The translations under genes were made by a program, and so were the position numbers. From Thiogranum sp. (GTDB lineage Bacteria; Pseudomonadota; Gammaproteobacteria; DSM-19610): a stretch of DNA of 64,000 nt. Position 1 is the first letter of the stretch. Every line of letters begins with the position of its first letter. Shown here piece by piece: positions 36,520-46,090 of this stretch. Below the pieces are notes generated by a model. It made no database searches. It saw nothing but the letters and a program-made list of their open reading frames with translations, and was not told the DNA's origin. The stretch lies in assembly GCA_024102665.1 (NCBI GenBank), contig JAGFJP010000100.1, positions 19,235 to 83,234 of the forward strand, given 5' to 3'.

Positions 36520-37274
36520 TCGTCAATCTCCTGATTGTCGTCGGTACTTTGAAAAATGACATAGTTCCTGTACTGCGCCCGGAACACAAAGCGTCGGGTG
36601 AGATAGACCCGGATGCCGGCTCCCGCGTGCGCAATCTGATCCGTGCTGTCCAGCTCCTGGACCAGAGTGGTTTTCGGATCCGAGCGTATAATGCCGGTGC
36701 CGATTGTGAAAAAGGGTGAAAATCGCCACGTCGGGAAAGGGTGAATTGCGATACTCAGGTCGGCCATGTCGGCGTCGGAAAAGTCTGCAAACACTTTGGA
36801 AACGGACGCTTCGACGGACAGGTTAGGGGTGAACGAAAAGCCTCCGTACGCGGTCATTACGTCAGCACCTTCGAAGTCGCCGCCCATGATGCCCGCCTCC
36901 CATCGGCGTAAAGCGAACTCCTGCAACGTCGCCTCGCGGATTTCCGTGTGATCGCCGGACGGTGTCAGGGTGCGCTCTATCTGGTGCCGGGGAACCCAAC
37001 CCTCCTTCCCGGAGTCCGTTCTGATCTTGAACCAGTCGGTTTTGCGCTTCAGAATTTCAATCCAGGCGCCGCGTTCCTCAACATGGAATACCGGGTATCC
37101 CGGGCCCGGTCCGGAATGCAATTCAATGTAAGGGTCTGCAATCTCCACCTGAATCGGTTGGTCGTCACCGAAAAACCGGGAGAATATCTCGGCGTTCGCA
37201 GTTTTCTGGCCAAGTAGAAAAATACTCGTCAACAGCAGTAATGCGCGGGCAAGTTCAGGTGCAAACTGGGTCAC
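36489..37274 (-). CDS. SH3b-domain outer-membrane beta-barrel protein
   Basis: About 261 aa. Signal peptide (LLLLTSIFLLGQKTANA), a bacterial SH3-like domain (about 40-100: PYIELHSGPGPGYPVFHV, WFKIRTDSGKEGWVPRHQIE) and a C-terminal barrel ending in WKAGFSVFF. SH3b domains often bind peptidoglycan peptides, so the protein may tie outer membrane to cell wall. No ATG is available; GTG 37274 is chosen because it directly precedes the signal peptide, while the frame is open to TTG 37349. Confidence 0.78.
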   Translation of the reverse strand: MTQFAPELARALLLLTSIFLLGQKTANAEIFSRFFGDDQPIQVEIADPYIELHSGPGPGYPVFHVEERGAWIEILKRKTDWFKIRTDSGKEGWVPRHQIERTLTPSGDHTEIREATLQEFALRRWEAGIMGGDFEGADVMTAYGGFSFTPNLSVEASVSKVFADFSDADMADLSIAIHPFPTWRFSPFFTIGTGIIRSDPKTTLVQELDSTDQIAHAGAGIRVYLTRRFVFRAQYRNYVIFQSTDDNQEIDEWKAGFSVFF

Positions 37275-37332
37275 GGCCGGGTCTTTATCCTTTTTGATTC
37301 GTCTAAATCCGTTTAATGCAGTTTGCGTTTGA

Positions 37333-40014
37333 TTACTGGGGTACGTCAAACGGATTGTTGTAGTACTGGCCGCCGATATCGAGCCATTCAGCGAGCAGCT
37401 TTAATTCCGCTGGCGATAGCTGACCGAAGTGATCGCCATCGGCCGGATCGGAGAATCTGTCGAAAAACCGGCCGCTGGAAGCGGCCCCCGCGATACGCAT
37501 CGATGGCGGGACAGGGAAAGTCTGTGTCGCCTGAACCGGGTTGCCCAGGGAGTCCAGAATCGGGTCGCCGTTTGCGTCGGTCAGAAAAACCGGTTGCCCG
37601 TTCTGGTCGAAAACCGGCTCTTCGCGAATGACGAGATTGCCTGTCACCAGGTCAATGATTTCCTCAAGATCCTGCGACACGAGTTCGCGATAGGACTTCA
37701 GGTGATCCGGATTGAGATCCGACGCACCGTCGGTAAGATCGAGCTGGCCTGCCGGCACTACGGAGACACCGCCGGCTGCATTGGTATGACATGTGGTGCA
37801 TGTTCCGGCACCTCGATCCAGGCTCCAAAGGGGGTGAATATGCTGTGGATAGTTAATGATGATTCGACACAGCGAGTCCCAGCTGGTCTCACATGCCTCC
37901 CTGACGGGAGCAGTAAGTGAAGGATCAAGATCGGCATAACTATAAATGAAGGCGGCGTCTTTAGGTCGGGCGGCGGCCACTTCGTCCGTCCAGACATCCT
38001 GATAGCGGACATCCACGCTGAGTTGCATTGCTGTAGCGTCCATGCGGCTGCGCGCTTCTGCCATGGTTTCGCCGAAGTTGGCGAACCAGGTTTCAGTATT
38101 GGGGAAGATGTAACCGTCGAACGCCGCTCCCGCGTAAAGCCTGTCAAACGCATCTAACCTTCCATGCGAGGTTCCGCTGTTGGCGGCATGACAGCCGTTG
38201 CAGGTAATTATCTCGCCGGGACGGAGCTGCAGCCAGTTCTGGTGACGGCCGGTGATCCGTTTGCCATCCTCGTCCAATACGCTGATGGCGAAGGGCATGT
38301 TCGCCGGCACCTTGACCCGGACAGACCCGTCGGGCTCGATAGGCGCGTAGCCTATGATTTCGCGCATCGACTGTTGTGTGCTGACACCAAAATCGGCGCC
38401 GTTCAGGTCGACGAGATTATCGTCGGGGATGCTGACCGGTTTCACAATGCGAAGGAAACGCCCGGGACGTTCGCTTCCGAGCGTTTGCTGCGGATCCGCC
38501 AGAGTGGCAATATCGGGGGCCGCCGCTCCCAGTGCATTGTAGGCACCGTCGAAGTCATAAACACTGCGTATGTTTAGAATCCCCAGATTCTCGTTGGCCA
38601 GACTGGCATCGAAATCGAAACTTTCCGTCGGCAAACCGGCCTGATCGAAATGAATGGTCGGCAGCGATCGTGGCTGGGCGGCAACGACATCCCGATACAA
38701 GATGCCTTCTGTCGGGGTAAAGATCGGCACCTGCGTCTGGCGCGTCATATCATAGATGAAAACGCCGTATAGCGGCGGAGCCTCGACGATATCGGGATCG
38801 CTCAAAAGAGGCTCCGTGCATGGCACAATGCGATTGTTGTCGAGCAGCCGGCACTGGCTCCAGCTGATCAGGGCGCGATCGGTGCCGTCCCATAGTGGAA
38901 AGAACGAATTGAAGCGACCGCCCGGCGACGGCTGGAGATCGGTCGTGACCATGTCGAACGCTGCGGATGTCTGCGCGGGTCCGGATAGAATGCCGGCGTT
39001 CGCTGCGGTAGCCTGGGTGTTGTTGATGTAGTTGTCCACGTCGATAGTGACGATGTCGCCTCCTCCGAAGGTGCCGGCATCAGGCTTCAGTAAAGCGGAA
39101 ATGGCTCCCCCTGGCATCTCGCGTGGCTGCGCGAATTCGACCGGCTCAGCAGCGCCGCCGCTACCGGTATCGTGGCTTCTTGCACCATACAGCAACTGCA
39201 GATTCGTTCCATCCGGGTACATTTTGTATAGATGTATCCCGGCACCGCGGGCATTACCCGCGTTGTCCCAGCGCGAGAACACGACCTCGCCATTCTGTAG
39301 AACAATCGGATCGAGATCATGACTCTGGTTGAACGATACCTGGTGTATATCTGAGCCATCAGCGTTCATGACGTGCAGAATCAACGCCGGTTCGTTCCGG
39401 TCCTCGTCAAGCGCGGAGAACTGAGTCTTGCCTTCGTCCAGCAACAATGCCTTTGACGTGCGCTGGCGGGTAGAAGAGAAGATAATGCGGCCGTCGGCAA
39501 GATAATGGGGCGCGATATCCTGACCTGCCTCCGCAGTAGTGTCCGAAGCGATCACGCGACGCAGCGTTCGACTGGCGATTTCATATTCCCAGATGTTCCA
39601 GGTCGGTTGATCTTCAGGGTCGGCGCCCTCGATCTCCGGCATGCGTAAAGCAAATACCAGCTTGCTGCCATCGAAGGAAGCTTCAACATCCTTTACATCG
39701 CCGAGACCCCCGGTCACGGGCAACGTAATATTGCGTTCATTGGCGCCCGGTGAGGCCAGATCGCGGAAGAACAAATCCGATCCTTCATTGAAAGCGGTGG
39801 GTTCTCGAATAGAGGAGGTATCTACCTCCGGCACCGGTTGCTTGACATAAGCGATTCCGAAGTCCTCAATCAGGGGATCCAGCCCCGCGCTGGTGCTGGT
39901 TCCCGCACCGCCGCCGCCACCACAAGCCGGCAATAAACCGATAAAGGCCAATAGCAGGGCGGCTTTATTACGGGTCGCGTTTGTCATCATGGATCGGTAA
40001 TTCACGTTGGCCAC
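37333..40014 (-). CDS. Hydrazine-synthase-alpha-like lipoprotein with two CxxCH motifs
   Basis: 893 aa. GTG start with AAGGAG 5 nt upstream; lipobox LLPAC (C31) followed by GGGGG. The N-terminal half is beta-propeller-like (WNIWEYEIASRTLRRVI, DGRIIFSSTRQR, GEVVFSRWDNAGN). The C-terminal half resembles the HzsA C-terminal region, with CNGCH (C605, C608, H609) and CTTCH (C739, C742, H743) for c-type heme, and two more Cys (REACETSWDSLC) between them. Function is not hydrazine synthesis on present evidence, since HzsB/C are absent. It is divergent from the next cytochrome-like genes. Confidence 0.8.
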   Translation of the reverse strand: MANVNYRSMMTNATRNKAALLLAFIGLLPACGGGGGAGTSTSAGLDPLIEDFGIAYVKQPVPEVDTSSIREPTAFNEGSDLFFRDLASPGANERNITLPVTGGLGDVKDVEASFDGSKLVFALRMPEIEGADPEDQPTWNIWEYEIASRTLRRVIASDTTAEAGQDIAPHYLADGRIIFSSTRQRTSKALLLDEGKTQFSALDEDRNEPALILHVMNADGSDIHQVSFNQSHDLDPIVLQNGEVVFSRWDNAGNARGAGIHLYKMYPDGTNLQLLYGARSHDTGSGGAAEPVEFAQPREMPGGAISALLKPDAGTFGGGDIVTIDVDNYINNTQATAANAGILSGPAQTSAAFDMVTTDLQPSPGGRFNSFFPLWDGTDRALISWSQCRLLDNNRIVPCTEPLLSDPDIVEAPPLYGVFIYDMTRQTQVPIFTPTEGILYRDVVAAQPRSLPTIHFDQAGLPTESFDFDASLANENLGILNIRSVYDFDGAYNALGAAAPDIATLADPQQTLGSERPGRFLRIVKPVSIPDDNLVDLNGADFGVSTQQSMREIIGYAPIEPDGSVRVKVPANMPFAISVLDEDGKRITGRHQNWLQLRPGEIITCNGCHAANSGTSHGRLDAFDRLYAGAAFDGYIFPNTETWFANFGETMAEARSRMDATAMQLSVDVRYQDVWTDEVAAARPKDAAFIYSYADLDPSLTAPVREACETSWDSLCRIIINYPQHIHPLWSLDRGAGTCTTCHTNAAGGVSVVPAGQLDLTDGASDLNPDHLKSYRELVSQDLEEIIDLVTGNLVIREEPVFDQNGQPVFLTDANGDPILDSLGNPVQATQTFPVPPSMRIAGAASSGRFFDRFSDPADGDHFGQLSPAELKLLAEWLDIGGQYYNNPFDVPQ

Positions 40015-40475
40015 AGCATCTCCTTATCGGTCACTCCCGGTTCCGCCGCAGCTCGGTTAATGGCGCCGAGTTTTTCCGGTCATTAACGCAAGCAAGGATC
40101 GGGCCGCAATTAATCGTGGTGGTTATCCAGCTGCCTGACACCTTTTATATGGTGCGACCGGTAAGCAATTGCGAACCTCTGTTACTGATTGCCGACGGTG
40201 TCGGTGTTTGGATACGCCATTGCCGAAGCGCTCCGCTAGCGACTATAGGGCGTGACCCTGTAGCCGTTCCGTTAAGTCCCTCACAGAATGAAACGCTGCA
40301 AGTTCTCCTAAAACTTACTTTGGGTCAAAGAGTTAATAATCAACGGGGGGTGCCGATATTTGTCGACTGGATCACGGCACGGACACTGGATGCGACCTAT
40401 CTTCTCAGCCAATGCAGGATGCAGTCTGGCTGGACCGCATTTTGCTAACCGGGGTTTGCGTGACACGAAAAGGCA
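40015..40475. promoter_or_regulatory. Divergent intergenic region between the two redox gene groups
   Basis: 461 bp with no convincing gene; a 155-codon open frame on the plus strand has no ribosome site or family-like sequence. AT-rich patches occur at about 40110-40155 (TTTTATATGG) and 40305-40345 (GGGTCAAAGAGTTAATAATC). It must contain promoters for both directions, but no hexamer pair at 16-18 bp stands out. Confidence 0.4.
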
Positions 40476-41705
40476 ATGAGGCGTCCCATGAGAATGACGT
40501 ACATGACACAAAACGACCGTCGGACAAAGAATACCCGTGAAACGCTGGTACTCGCCTGCCTGGCGGGAATTGTATCGCTGACGCTGGCAGGTGCGGGAAC
40601 TGCTGGCGACCTGGAACGTCGTCAGGCGAAGCGCATCCACGATCGCCTCACCGGCACGCCCCCGACTGCCGCCGTACTCGACCGAATGGAAGCCGAGTTG
40701 CCGGGCGATCCGGCAGCTGCCGCGATGATTGCCATCGACGGTCCCAACAACCCGAATTCAAAATATTTCTACAACGTCACTCTGAAAAACTTTGCCACGC
40801 CGTGGACCAACCGCGACCAGTCGGTGTTCGAGCCGCTGAATGACTATACAGCGACCGTCATCGGAATGATTCGTGATGATGTTCCTTTTAACCAGTTGCT
40901 GTCTGCGGATATTTTGTATGTCGGGGCTGGGGCGTTACCGGGAGTCTCTGCCTATTCCGCAAGCAACAACCAGCATTACGCCGATCTGGAAAGTCAGGGC
41001 GTTGATCTCAGCGACCCCGCTAACCTGATCCAGGTAACCCAGTCTTCCAGAAATGCGCTTCCATCAAACGCCACGGCCGGCGTGATGACAACGCGCGCGG
41101 CATCCGAAGCGTTTTTTATCGCCGGAACCAACCGCGCGATGTTCCGCTTCACGATGCTCAATCACTTGTGTAATGACATGGAGCAGGTCAAGGACACCAG
41201 CAGACCGCCGGACCGGATCCGTCAGGACGTCAGCCGCAGCCCGGGTGGCGACAGCCGCCTGTTTCTCAACGGCTGCGTAGGTTGTCACAACGGCATGGAC
41301 CCGCTGGCGCAGGCGTTTGCCTACTACGACTACGATGAAACATCGGGGCGGGTTGTGTATACACCGGGGCAGGTGCAGCCCAAATACCTGATCAATGCGG
41401 ACAACTTCAAGTACGGCTATATCACGCCAGACGACCACTGGGACAATTACTGGCGAAGCGGGCCCAACGCTGCTCTGGGCTGGGATTCCGGTCTTCCCGG
41501 CACCGGAGCCGGCGCCAAGTCGATGGGACAGGAACTTGCAAACAGCGATGCCTTTGCACGATGCCAGGTGACGAAGGTTTTCAGGAACGTATGCCTGGGT
41601 GATCCCGACCAGAACCAGCTTGACACTCTGGTGGCTTCCTTACAGGCCGGCTACAGCCTCAAGCAGGTTTTTGCCGCATCCGCCGCGCAGTGCATGGGCA
41701 ACTGA
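40476..41705 (+). CDS. Secreted protein with a CxxCH heme motif
   Basis: 409 aa. Signal sequence (LVLACLAGIVSLTLAGAG), then an alpha-rich domain and NGCVGCHNGMDPLAQAF (C267, C270, H271) with a following DYDETSGR, a pattern that recalls the DUF1588-type region of planctomycete-style cytochromes. Four further Cys occur after it. ATG 40488, with GAGG 6 nt upstream, is an equally good start. It begins a three-gene plus-strand unit; the next gene starts 25 bp after its stop. Confidence 0.75.
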   Translation: MRRPMRMTYMTQNDRRTKNTRETLVLACLAGIVSLTLAGAGTAGDLERRQAKRIHDRLTGTPPTAAVLDRMEAELPGDPAAAAMIAIDGPNNPNSKYFYNVTLKNFATPWTNRDQSVFEPLNDYTATVIGMIRDDVPFNQLLSADILYVGAGALPGVSAYSASNNQHYADLESQGVDLSDPANLIQVTQSSRNALPSNATAGVMTTRAASEAFFIAGTNRAMFRFTMLNHLCNDMEQVKDTSRPPDRIRQDVSRSPGGDSRLFLNGCVGCHNGMDPLAQAFAYYDYDETSGRVVYTPGQVQPKYLINADNFKYGYITPDDHWDNYWRSGPNAALGWDSGLPGTGAGAKSMGQELANSDAFARCQVTKVFRNVCLGDPDQNQLDTLVASLQAGYSLKQVFAASAAQCMGN

Positions 41706-41730
41706 TAACAAGAAGTTTAGGGGAAGGCAT

Positions 41731-44325
41731 ATGAATTCAATCATCGAACTTCTGGCCAGCGGCTTCTGTGCAAAACGGGCGGTAAACGCCTTCTCGACCG
41801 CCATGCTTATGGTTGCCCTGGTGTCTTTGGCGGCGTGCGGTGGTGGCGCATCCACAGAGACCAACCCGGCGACCGGTAGCAACACCAACGTCACGTCATC
41901 GAGTTACAGCGGCCCGAATGCCGCGACCGCTGATATACGTGCCTTTCAGGTCAACGTCTGGGAGCGTCTCAAGGATTCCAGTCGCTGTGGTGCTTGCCAC
42001 GTCGAGGGGTCGCAATCGCCCATGTTCGTGCGTCAGGATGACGTGAACCTGGCATATTCCGAGGCCAATCTGTTGATTGATCTGGATGCACCAGCAAGCT
42101 CCAGGCTGGTCACCAAAGTGGCCGGCGGCCACAACTGCTGGCTATCCAGCAACGCAGCCTGCGCCACGGCAATCACTTCCTATATTGAAGACTGGGTCGC
42201 CGGTACCTCCGGTGCTGGGCGCCAGATTCAGCTGGTGGCGCCGGTCGTGGTCAACCCGGGTTCGACGTTGACGTTCCCGAGCGCCGTTCCCCCGGAATTT
42301 TCTGTCGACCCGGGCGGCGTATGGCCATTGTTGACGGACAACTGCGCCGGATGTCACGTTGATTCCTCCGCCACGCCGCAAACGCCGTTCTTTGCGAGCG
42401 CCAACGTCAATGACGCGTATGAGGCGGTCAAGTCGAAAATCAACCTCAGCGACCCGGCTTCATCCCGCCTTGTTGTCCGTCTGCGTGACGAGTTCCACAA
42501 CTGCTGGACCCAGTGCGGCGCGGACGCGGATGAAATGGAAGCTGCGATAAACTTGCTGGCGGCTGCGCCGACGGTGACCTCCGATCCGGTTCAGGCTCCA
42601 ACGGTGTTCAGCAAGGCAATGCGACTTCCTGACGGCATTGTTGCCTCTGGCGGAAGCCGTCACGAGGCGGATGTTATCGCGCTCTATGAGTTCAAGACCG
42701 GAAGCGGGAATATCGCGCTGGATTCCAGCGGCGTTCTTCCGGAACTGAACCTGACATTGAGTGGTGACGTCAACTGGGTGGGTGGTTGGGGCATCGAGAT
42801 AGTCAATGGCAAAGCGCAGGGCTCGACGGCCAACAGCAAGAAGCTGCACGATCTGATCACTGCGACGGGCGAGTATTCGATTGAAGCCTGGGTGGCGCCC
42901 GGCAATGTCGTCCAGGAAGGTCCGGCCCGGATTGTCAGCTACTCTGCCGGCACGAATGCACGCAACTTCACACTGGGTCAGACCCAGTACAACTACGATT
43001 TTCTGCATCGTTCGAGTACGACGGACGCCAACGGTGAAGCCGCCCTGTCGACAGCGGATGCCGATGAGGACCTGCAGGCGACTCTGCAGCATGTAGTGGT
43101 CACGTTCGACCCGGTCAGCGGACGCCGCATTTACGTGAACGGCGTGTTTACCGACGACGTCGATCCCGTGCCGACCGGTAATCTCAACGACTGGGATGAC
43201 AGCTTCGCCTTTGTGCTCGGCAACGAAGTGTCGGGAGACAGGCTATGGGCAGGAACCATACGCATGGTTGCGATCCACAACCGCGCCTTGACGCAGGAGC
43301 AGATCACGCAGAACTTTGAAGTTGGAGTTGGCGAGAAGTTCTTCCTGCTGTTCGGTATCGGCGACATCATCAACCTGCCACAGAGCTACATCATGTTCGA
43401 AGTAGCCCAGTACGACAGCTACAGCTATCTGTTCAACAAGCCTACCTTCATAAACCTCGATCCGAATACGGTGCCAGGCAATATTCCGCTAAGGCGCATG
43501 AGCATCGGTATCAACGGGCATGAAGTCGATGTTGGACAGGCCTACAGAACGCTGGATACCGCCATCGACGGAAGCAGCTACGATCCCACGACGGGACAGG
43601 TGCTCTCAGATCTGGGCACTATAATTCCGCTGGAAAACGGTCCGCAGCTTGATGAGTTTTACCTGACTTTCGAACGACTGGGAGGCAGCACCAACGTGGT
43701 GGTGGAAGCCTGGTCTACCACTCCGCCGCCTGTCCCGCAACCGGCCCAGACCTCGGATATCGGGTTGCGGACTTTCGACGAAGTGAATGCGTCCATGGCA
43801 GCGATTACGACCGTCGACCCGCAGCTGGTAAAGACTGAGTTCGACGTGATTCGTCAACAATTGCCGGCAGTGGAGACCATTGAAGGCTTCCTGTCGGCGC
43901 ACCAGATGGCAATCGCGCAACTGGGTATGGCTTATTGCAACCAGCTGGTCGAGGACCCCGCAAAGCGCGCGGACTTCTTCGATTTCGCGGATGTCGCGAG
44001 TGCCGACGCATTTTTCGGGTCAAATGCGGCTACCGCTTTCGGGGCGGGAGACACCATGGCCAAAAACCAGATCGTGAACGCATTGTTTGAAAAGATGTCT
44101 GGTCTTCCAGGCACCGGCAATCCACTCGCCACCGCGCCCAGCCTGGCGGATATCAAGGACGAACTGATCGGCCCCTCGGTCGACTATCCGGACAATCTGT
44201 ACGATCGTCTTGAGAGCAACTGCGCCCTGGACCCTGGCTGCCAGGCGAATGACGTTCGCACGCGATCAATCGTGAAAGCGATGTGCGGCTCGGTCCTGGG
44301 CAGTGCTGCAATGCTGGTGCAATAA
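41731..44325 (+). CDS. Lipoprotein with two CxxCH motifs and a LamG-like domain
   Basis: 864 aa from ATG 41731 (GGGAAGG upstream). Lipobox SLAAC (C36) and a GGG run, then two similar repeats each with one heme motif: CGACH (C86, C89, H90) and CAGCH (C205, C208, H209), each followed by a SDPASSRLV or DAPASSRLV repeat and a C-W-containing segment. A concanavalin/LamG-like domain follows (about 320-530, TGEYSIEAWVAPGN, IYVNGVFTDD, GTIRMVAIHNRAL). The C-terminal 150 residues are alpha-helical. Function unknown; a surface redox or binding protein is plausible. Confidence 0.8.
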   Translation: MNSIIELLASGFCAKRAVNAFSTAMLMVALVSLAACGGGASTETNPATGSNTNVTSSSYSGPNAATADIRAFQVNVWERLKDSSRCGACHVEGSQSPMFVRQDDVNLAYSEANLLIDLDAPASSRLVTKVAGGHNCWLSSNAACATAITSYIEDWVAGTSGAGRQIQLVAPVVVNPGSTLTFPSAVPPEFSVDPGGVWPLLTDNCAGCHVDSSATPQTPFFASANVNDAYEAVKSKINLSDPASSRLVVRLRDEFHNCWTQCGADADEMEAAINLLAAAPTVTSDPVQAPTVFSKAMRLPDGIVASGGSRHEADVIALYEFKTGSGNIALDSSGVLPELNLTLSGDVNWVGGWGIEIVNGKAQGSTANSKKLHDLITATGEYSIEAWVAPGNVVQEGPARIVSYSAGTNARNFTLGQTQYNYDFLHRSSTTDANGEAALSTADADEDLQATLQHVVVTFDPVSGRRIYVNGVFTDDVDPVPTGNLNDWDDSFAFVLGNEVSGDRLWAGTIRMVAIHNRALTQEQITQNFEVGVGEKFFLLFGIGDIINLPQSYIMFEVAQYDSYSYLFNKPTFINLDPNTVPGNIPLRRMSIGINGHEVDVGQAYRTLDTAIDGSSYDPTTGQVLSDLGTIIPLENGPQLDEFYLTFERLGGSTNVVVEAWSTTPPPVPQPAQTSDIGLRTFDEVNASMAAITTVDPQLVKTEFDVIRQQLPAVETIEGFLSAHQMAIAQLGMAYCNQLVEDPAKRADFFDFADVASADAFFGSNAATAFGAGDTMAKNQIVNALFEKMSGLPGTGNPLATAPSLADIKDELIGPSVDYPDNLYDRLESNCALDPGCQANDVRTRSIVKAMCGSVLGSAAMLVQ

Positions 44326-44366
44326 CGTGACGACAGTGATCAAGAGCAAGTTTGAGGAATACACTC

Positions 44367-45998
44367 ATGGCTAAACGCAGAATCTCTCTTCATCCAGACG
44401 CGCCATTGTTGCATCGGGATCACTCGCGCCCTGTCACGCGGCGGGATTTTCTCCGCCAGGGATTCATTTCGGGAACCGGCATGGTTGTCGGAGGGTCGCT
44501 GTTGGGTCTGTTCACCAATCCGCGCCTGGCACACGCTTTGTCGCTCGACCTGGACAACCCCGGTGGCAATGGGCTGGCGCAACAGATCCAATGTCAACTC
44601 AGTGGACTGGGCGGCAGCAAGATTCCCTTCATCTGCTTTGATCTGGCTGGAGGCGCGAACATCGCAGGGTCCAACGTACTGGTGGGTCGAAATACGCCGC
44701 TCGATACACTCTCCACGGCGGGCTACAGCAAACTCGGTCTTCCGGGGGATATGATTCCCGGAGTGCCTGAAACCAATCCGACGGCGACCAGTAACGGCGA
44801 CCATACCGACACCACTCTGGGTTTGCCGTTTCATTCCGATAGCGCTTTCCTGAAAGGCATACTGGAAAAAATCAATGTCGTCGCTACTGCGCCAAACATA
44901 AATGGCGCGGTGATTCCGGCGCGCAGCGAGAACGATACCGGCAACAACCCGCACAACCCGATGTATGGTATTGCCAAAGCGGGGATCAATTCCAACGGAC
45001 AGCCGGAAGGCGCGACTGGAAGCGTGGTCACGCTGATAGGTTCACGAAATTCCGACTCCGGCGGTAATTCCATGGCGCCAGCTATGATGATTGATCCCGA
45101 GATTCGCCCGACCAAAGTTGACCGGGCCAGCGACGTTACCGGCATGGTGGAAACCGGGAATCTTACCGCCGTGCTGAATGACGAAGATGACGTGACTGCG
45201 GTGATGGAGTCGATGGTGCGATTGAGTAACAACAAGCTGGATCGAATCGATACCAGGTTAGCCAACGACGTCGATATCAAAAATTTGGTTCGCTGCGGCT
45301 ATCTCAAGGCAGCGGACATCGCGGAAAAATTTGCCAATGTCAGTATCGATCCGGCCGAGGATGGCAATATCATTGACGGTGTCGATCCCAATGAATCCAG
45401 GCCCGGTATCTTCACGCAGGCCGAATATGACGGCGACAGCGAGTTCCGTAAGACCGCTGCCGTAATGAAGATGGTGATCGACGGATATGCCGGGGCAGGG
45501 ACGATAGCGATAGGAGGGTACGACTACCATACTGGTGACCGCGAAACCGGAGAGCGGCGCGACTTGCGTGCGGGTCGTTGCATGGGCGCCTGCCTTGAGT
45601 ATGCCGCACGGCGCGGCAAACCGTTGATGCTGTACGTGTTCAGCGATGGATCGGTTGCAAGCAACGGTACCATTGATAACTCGGTTGACGGACGCGGTAA
45701 AGGGGTCTGGACAGGCGATAACTCTTCGACGGCAGCCTCGTTTTTCCTGGTTTACAATCCCAATGGTCCTGTTACGCCCATTCGGCAACAAATCGGTTAC
45801 TTTCGCAGCGACGGTTCCGTAGAGACCGCTTCCAGCCCGGCCGCGAACAACGTCAACCTTCTGGTTGAAACGGTCATTTTGAACTACATGGCGCTCAACG
45901 GAGATATTGGTCTTTTCCCGGGCATATTCACGGGCTTCGGCAACAATCCTTCTCCCGCATTTCTGGACAGCCTTACCGCATTCGGTCCCCTGGTTTAG
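44367..45998 (+). CDS. Tat-exported DUF1501-like protein
   Basis: 543 aa. A twin-arginine signal (VTRRDFLRQGF, R25R26) is followed by a hydrophobic stretch (ISGTGMVVGGSLLGLF) and an A-x-A-like cleavage site. The body (FICFDLAGGANIAGSNV, PHNPMYGI, AIGGYDYHTGDRETGERRDL) resembles DUF1501/sulfatase-type alkaline-phosphatase-fold proteins that pair with cytochrome genes in planctomycetes. The family link is from pattern, not a search. ATG 44367 is preceded by GAGGA; a TTG at 44352 extends the frame by five residues. Confidence 0.76.
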   Translation: MAKRRISLHPDAPLLHRDHSRPVTRRDFLRQGFISGTGMVVGGSLLGLFTNPRLAHALSLDLDNPGGNGLAQQIQCQLSGLGGSKIPFICFDLAGGANIAGSNVLVGRNTPLDTLSTAGYSKLGLPGDMIPGVPETNPTATSNGDHTDTTLGLPFHSDSAFLKGILEKINVVATAPNINGAVIPARSENDTGNNPHNPMYGIAKAGINSNGQPEGATGSVVTLIGSRNSDSGGNSMAPAMMIDPEIRPTKVDRASDVTGMVETGNLTAVLNDEDDVTAVMESMVRLSNNKLDRIDTRLANDVDIKNLVRCGYLKAADIAEKFANVSIDPAEDGNIIDGVDPNESRPGIFTQAEYDGDSEFRKTAAVMKMVIDGYAGAGTIAIGGYDYHTGDRETGERRDLRAGRCMGACLEYAARRGKPLMLYVFSDGSVASNGTIDNSVDGRGKGVWTGDNSSTAASFFLVYNPNGPVTPIRQQIGYFRSDGSVETASSPAANNVNLLVETVILNYMALNGDIGLFPGIFTGFGNNPSPAFLDSLTAFGPLV

Positions 45999-46090
45999 GT
46001 CGGCAGCCTCCGGAAACACACGGCGGATAGACTGAGCTGCGACCGCCCCGGGTCGTTCCGGTACGGGTACGGGATAGCGGCGTTGAAGCG

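Noticed and set aside
37333..40014. True hydrazine synthase (anammox)
   Set aside because: No HzsB or HzsC genes and no other anammox genes are in the window; only a domain resemblance is supported.
39981..40448. Plus-strand frame of 155 codons in the divergent gap
   Set aside because: No ribosome site, signal, or recognisable composition; starts inside the HzsA-like gene on the other strand.
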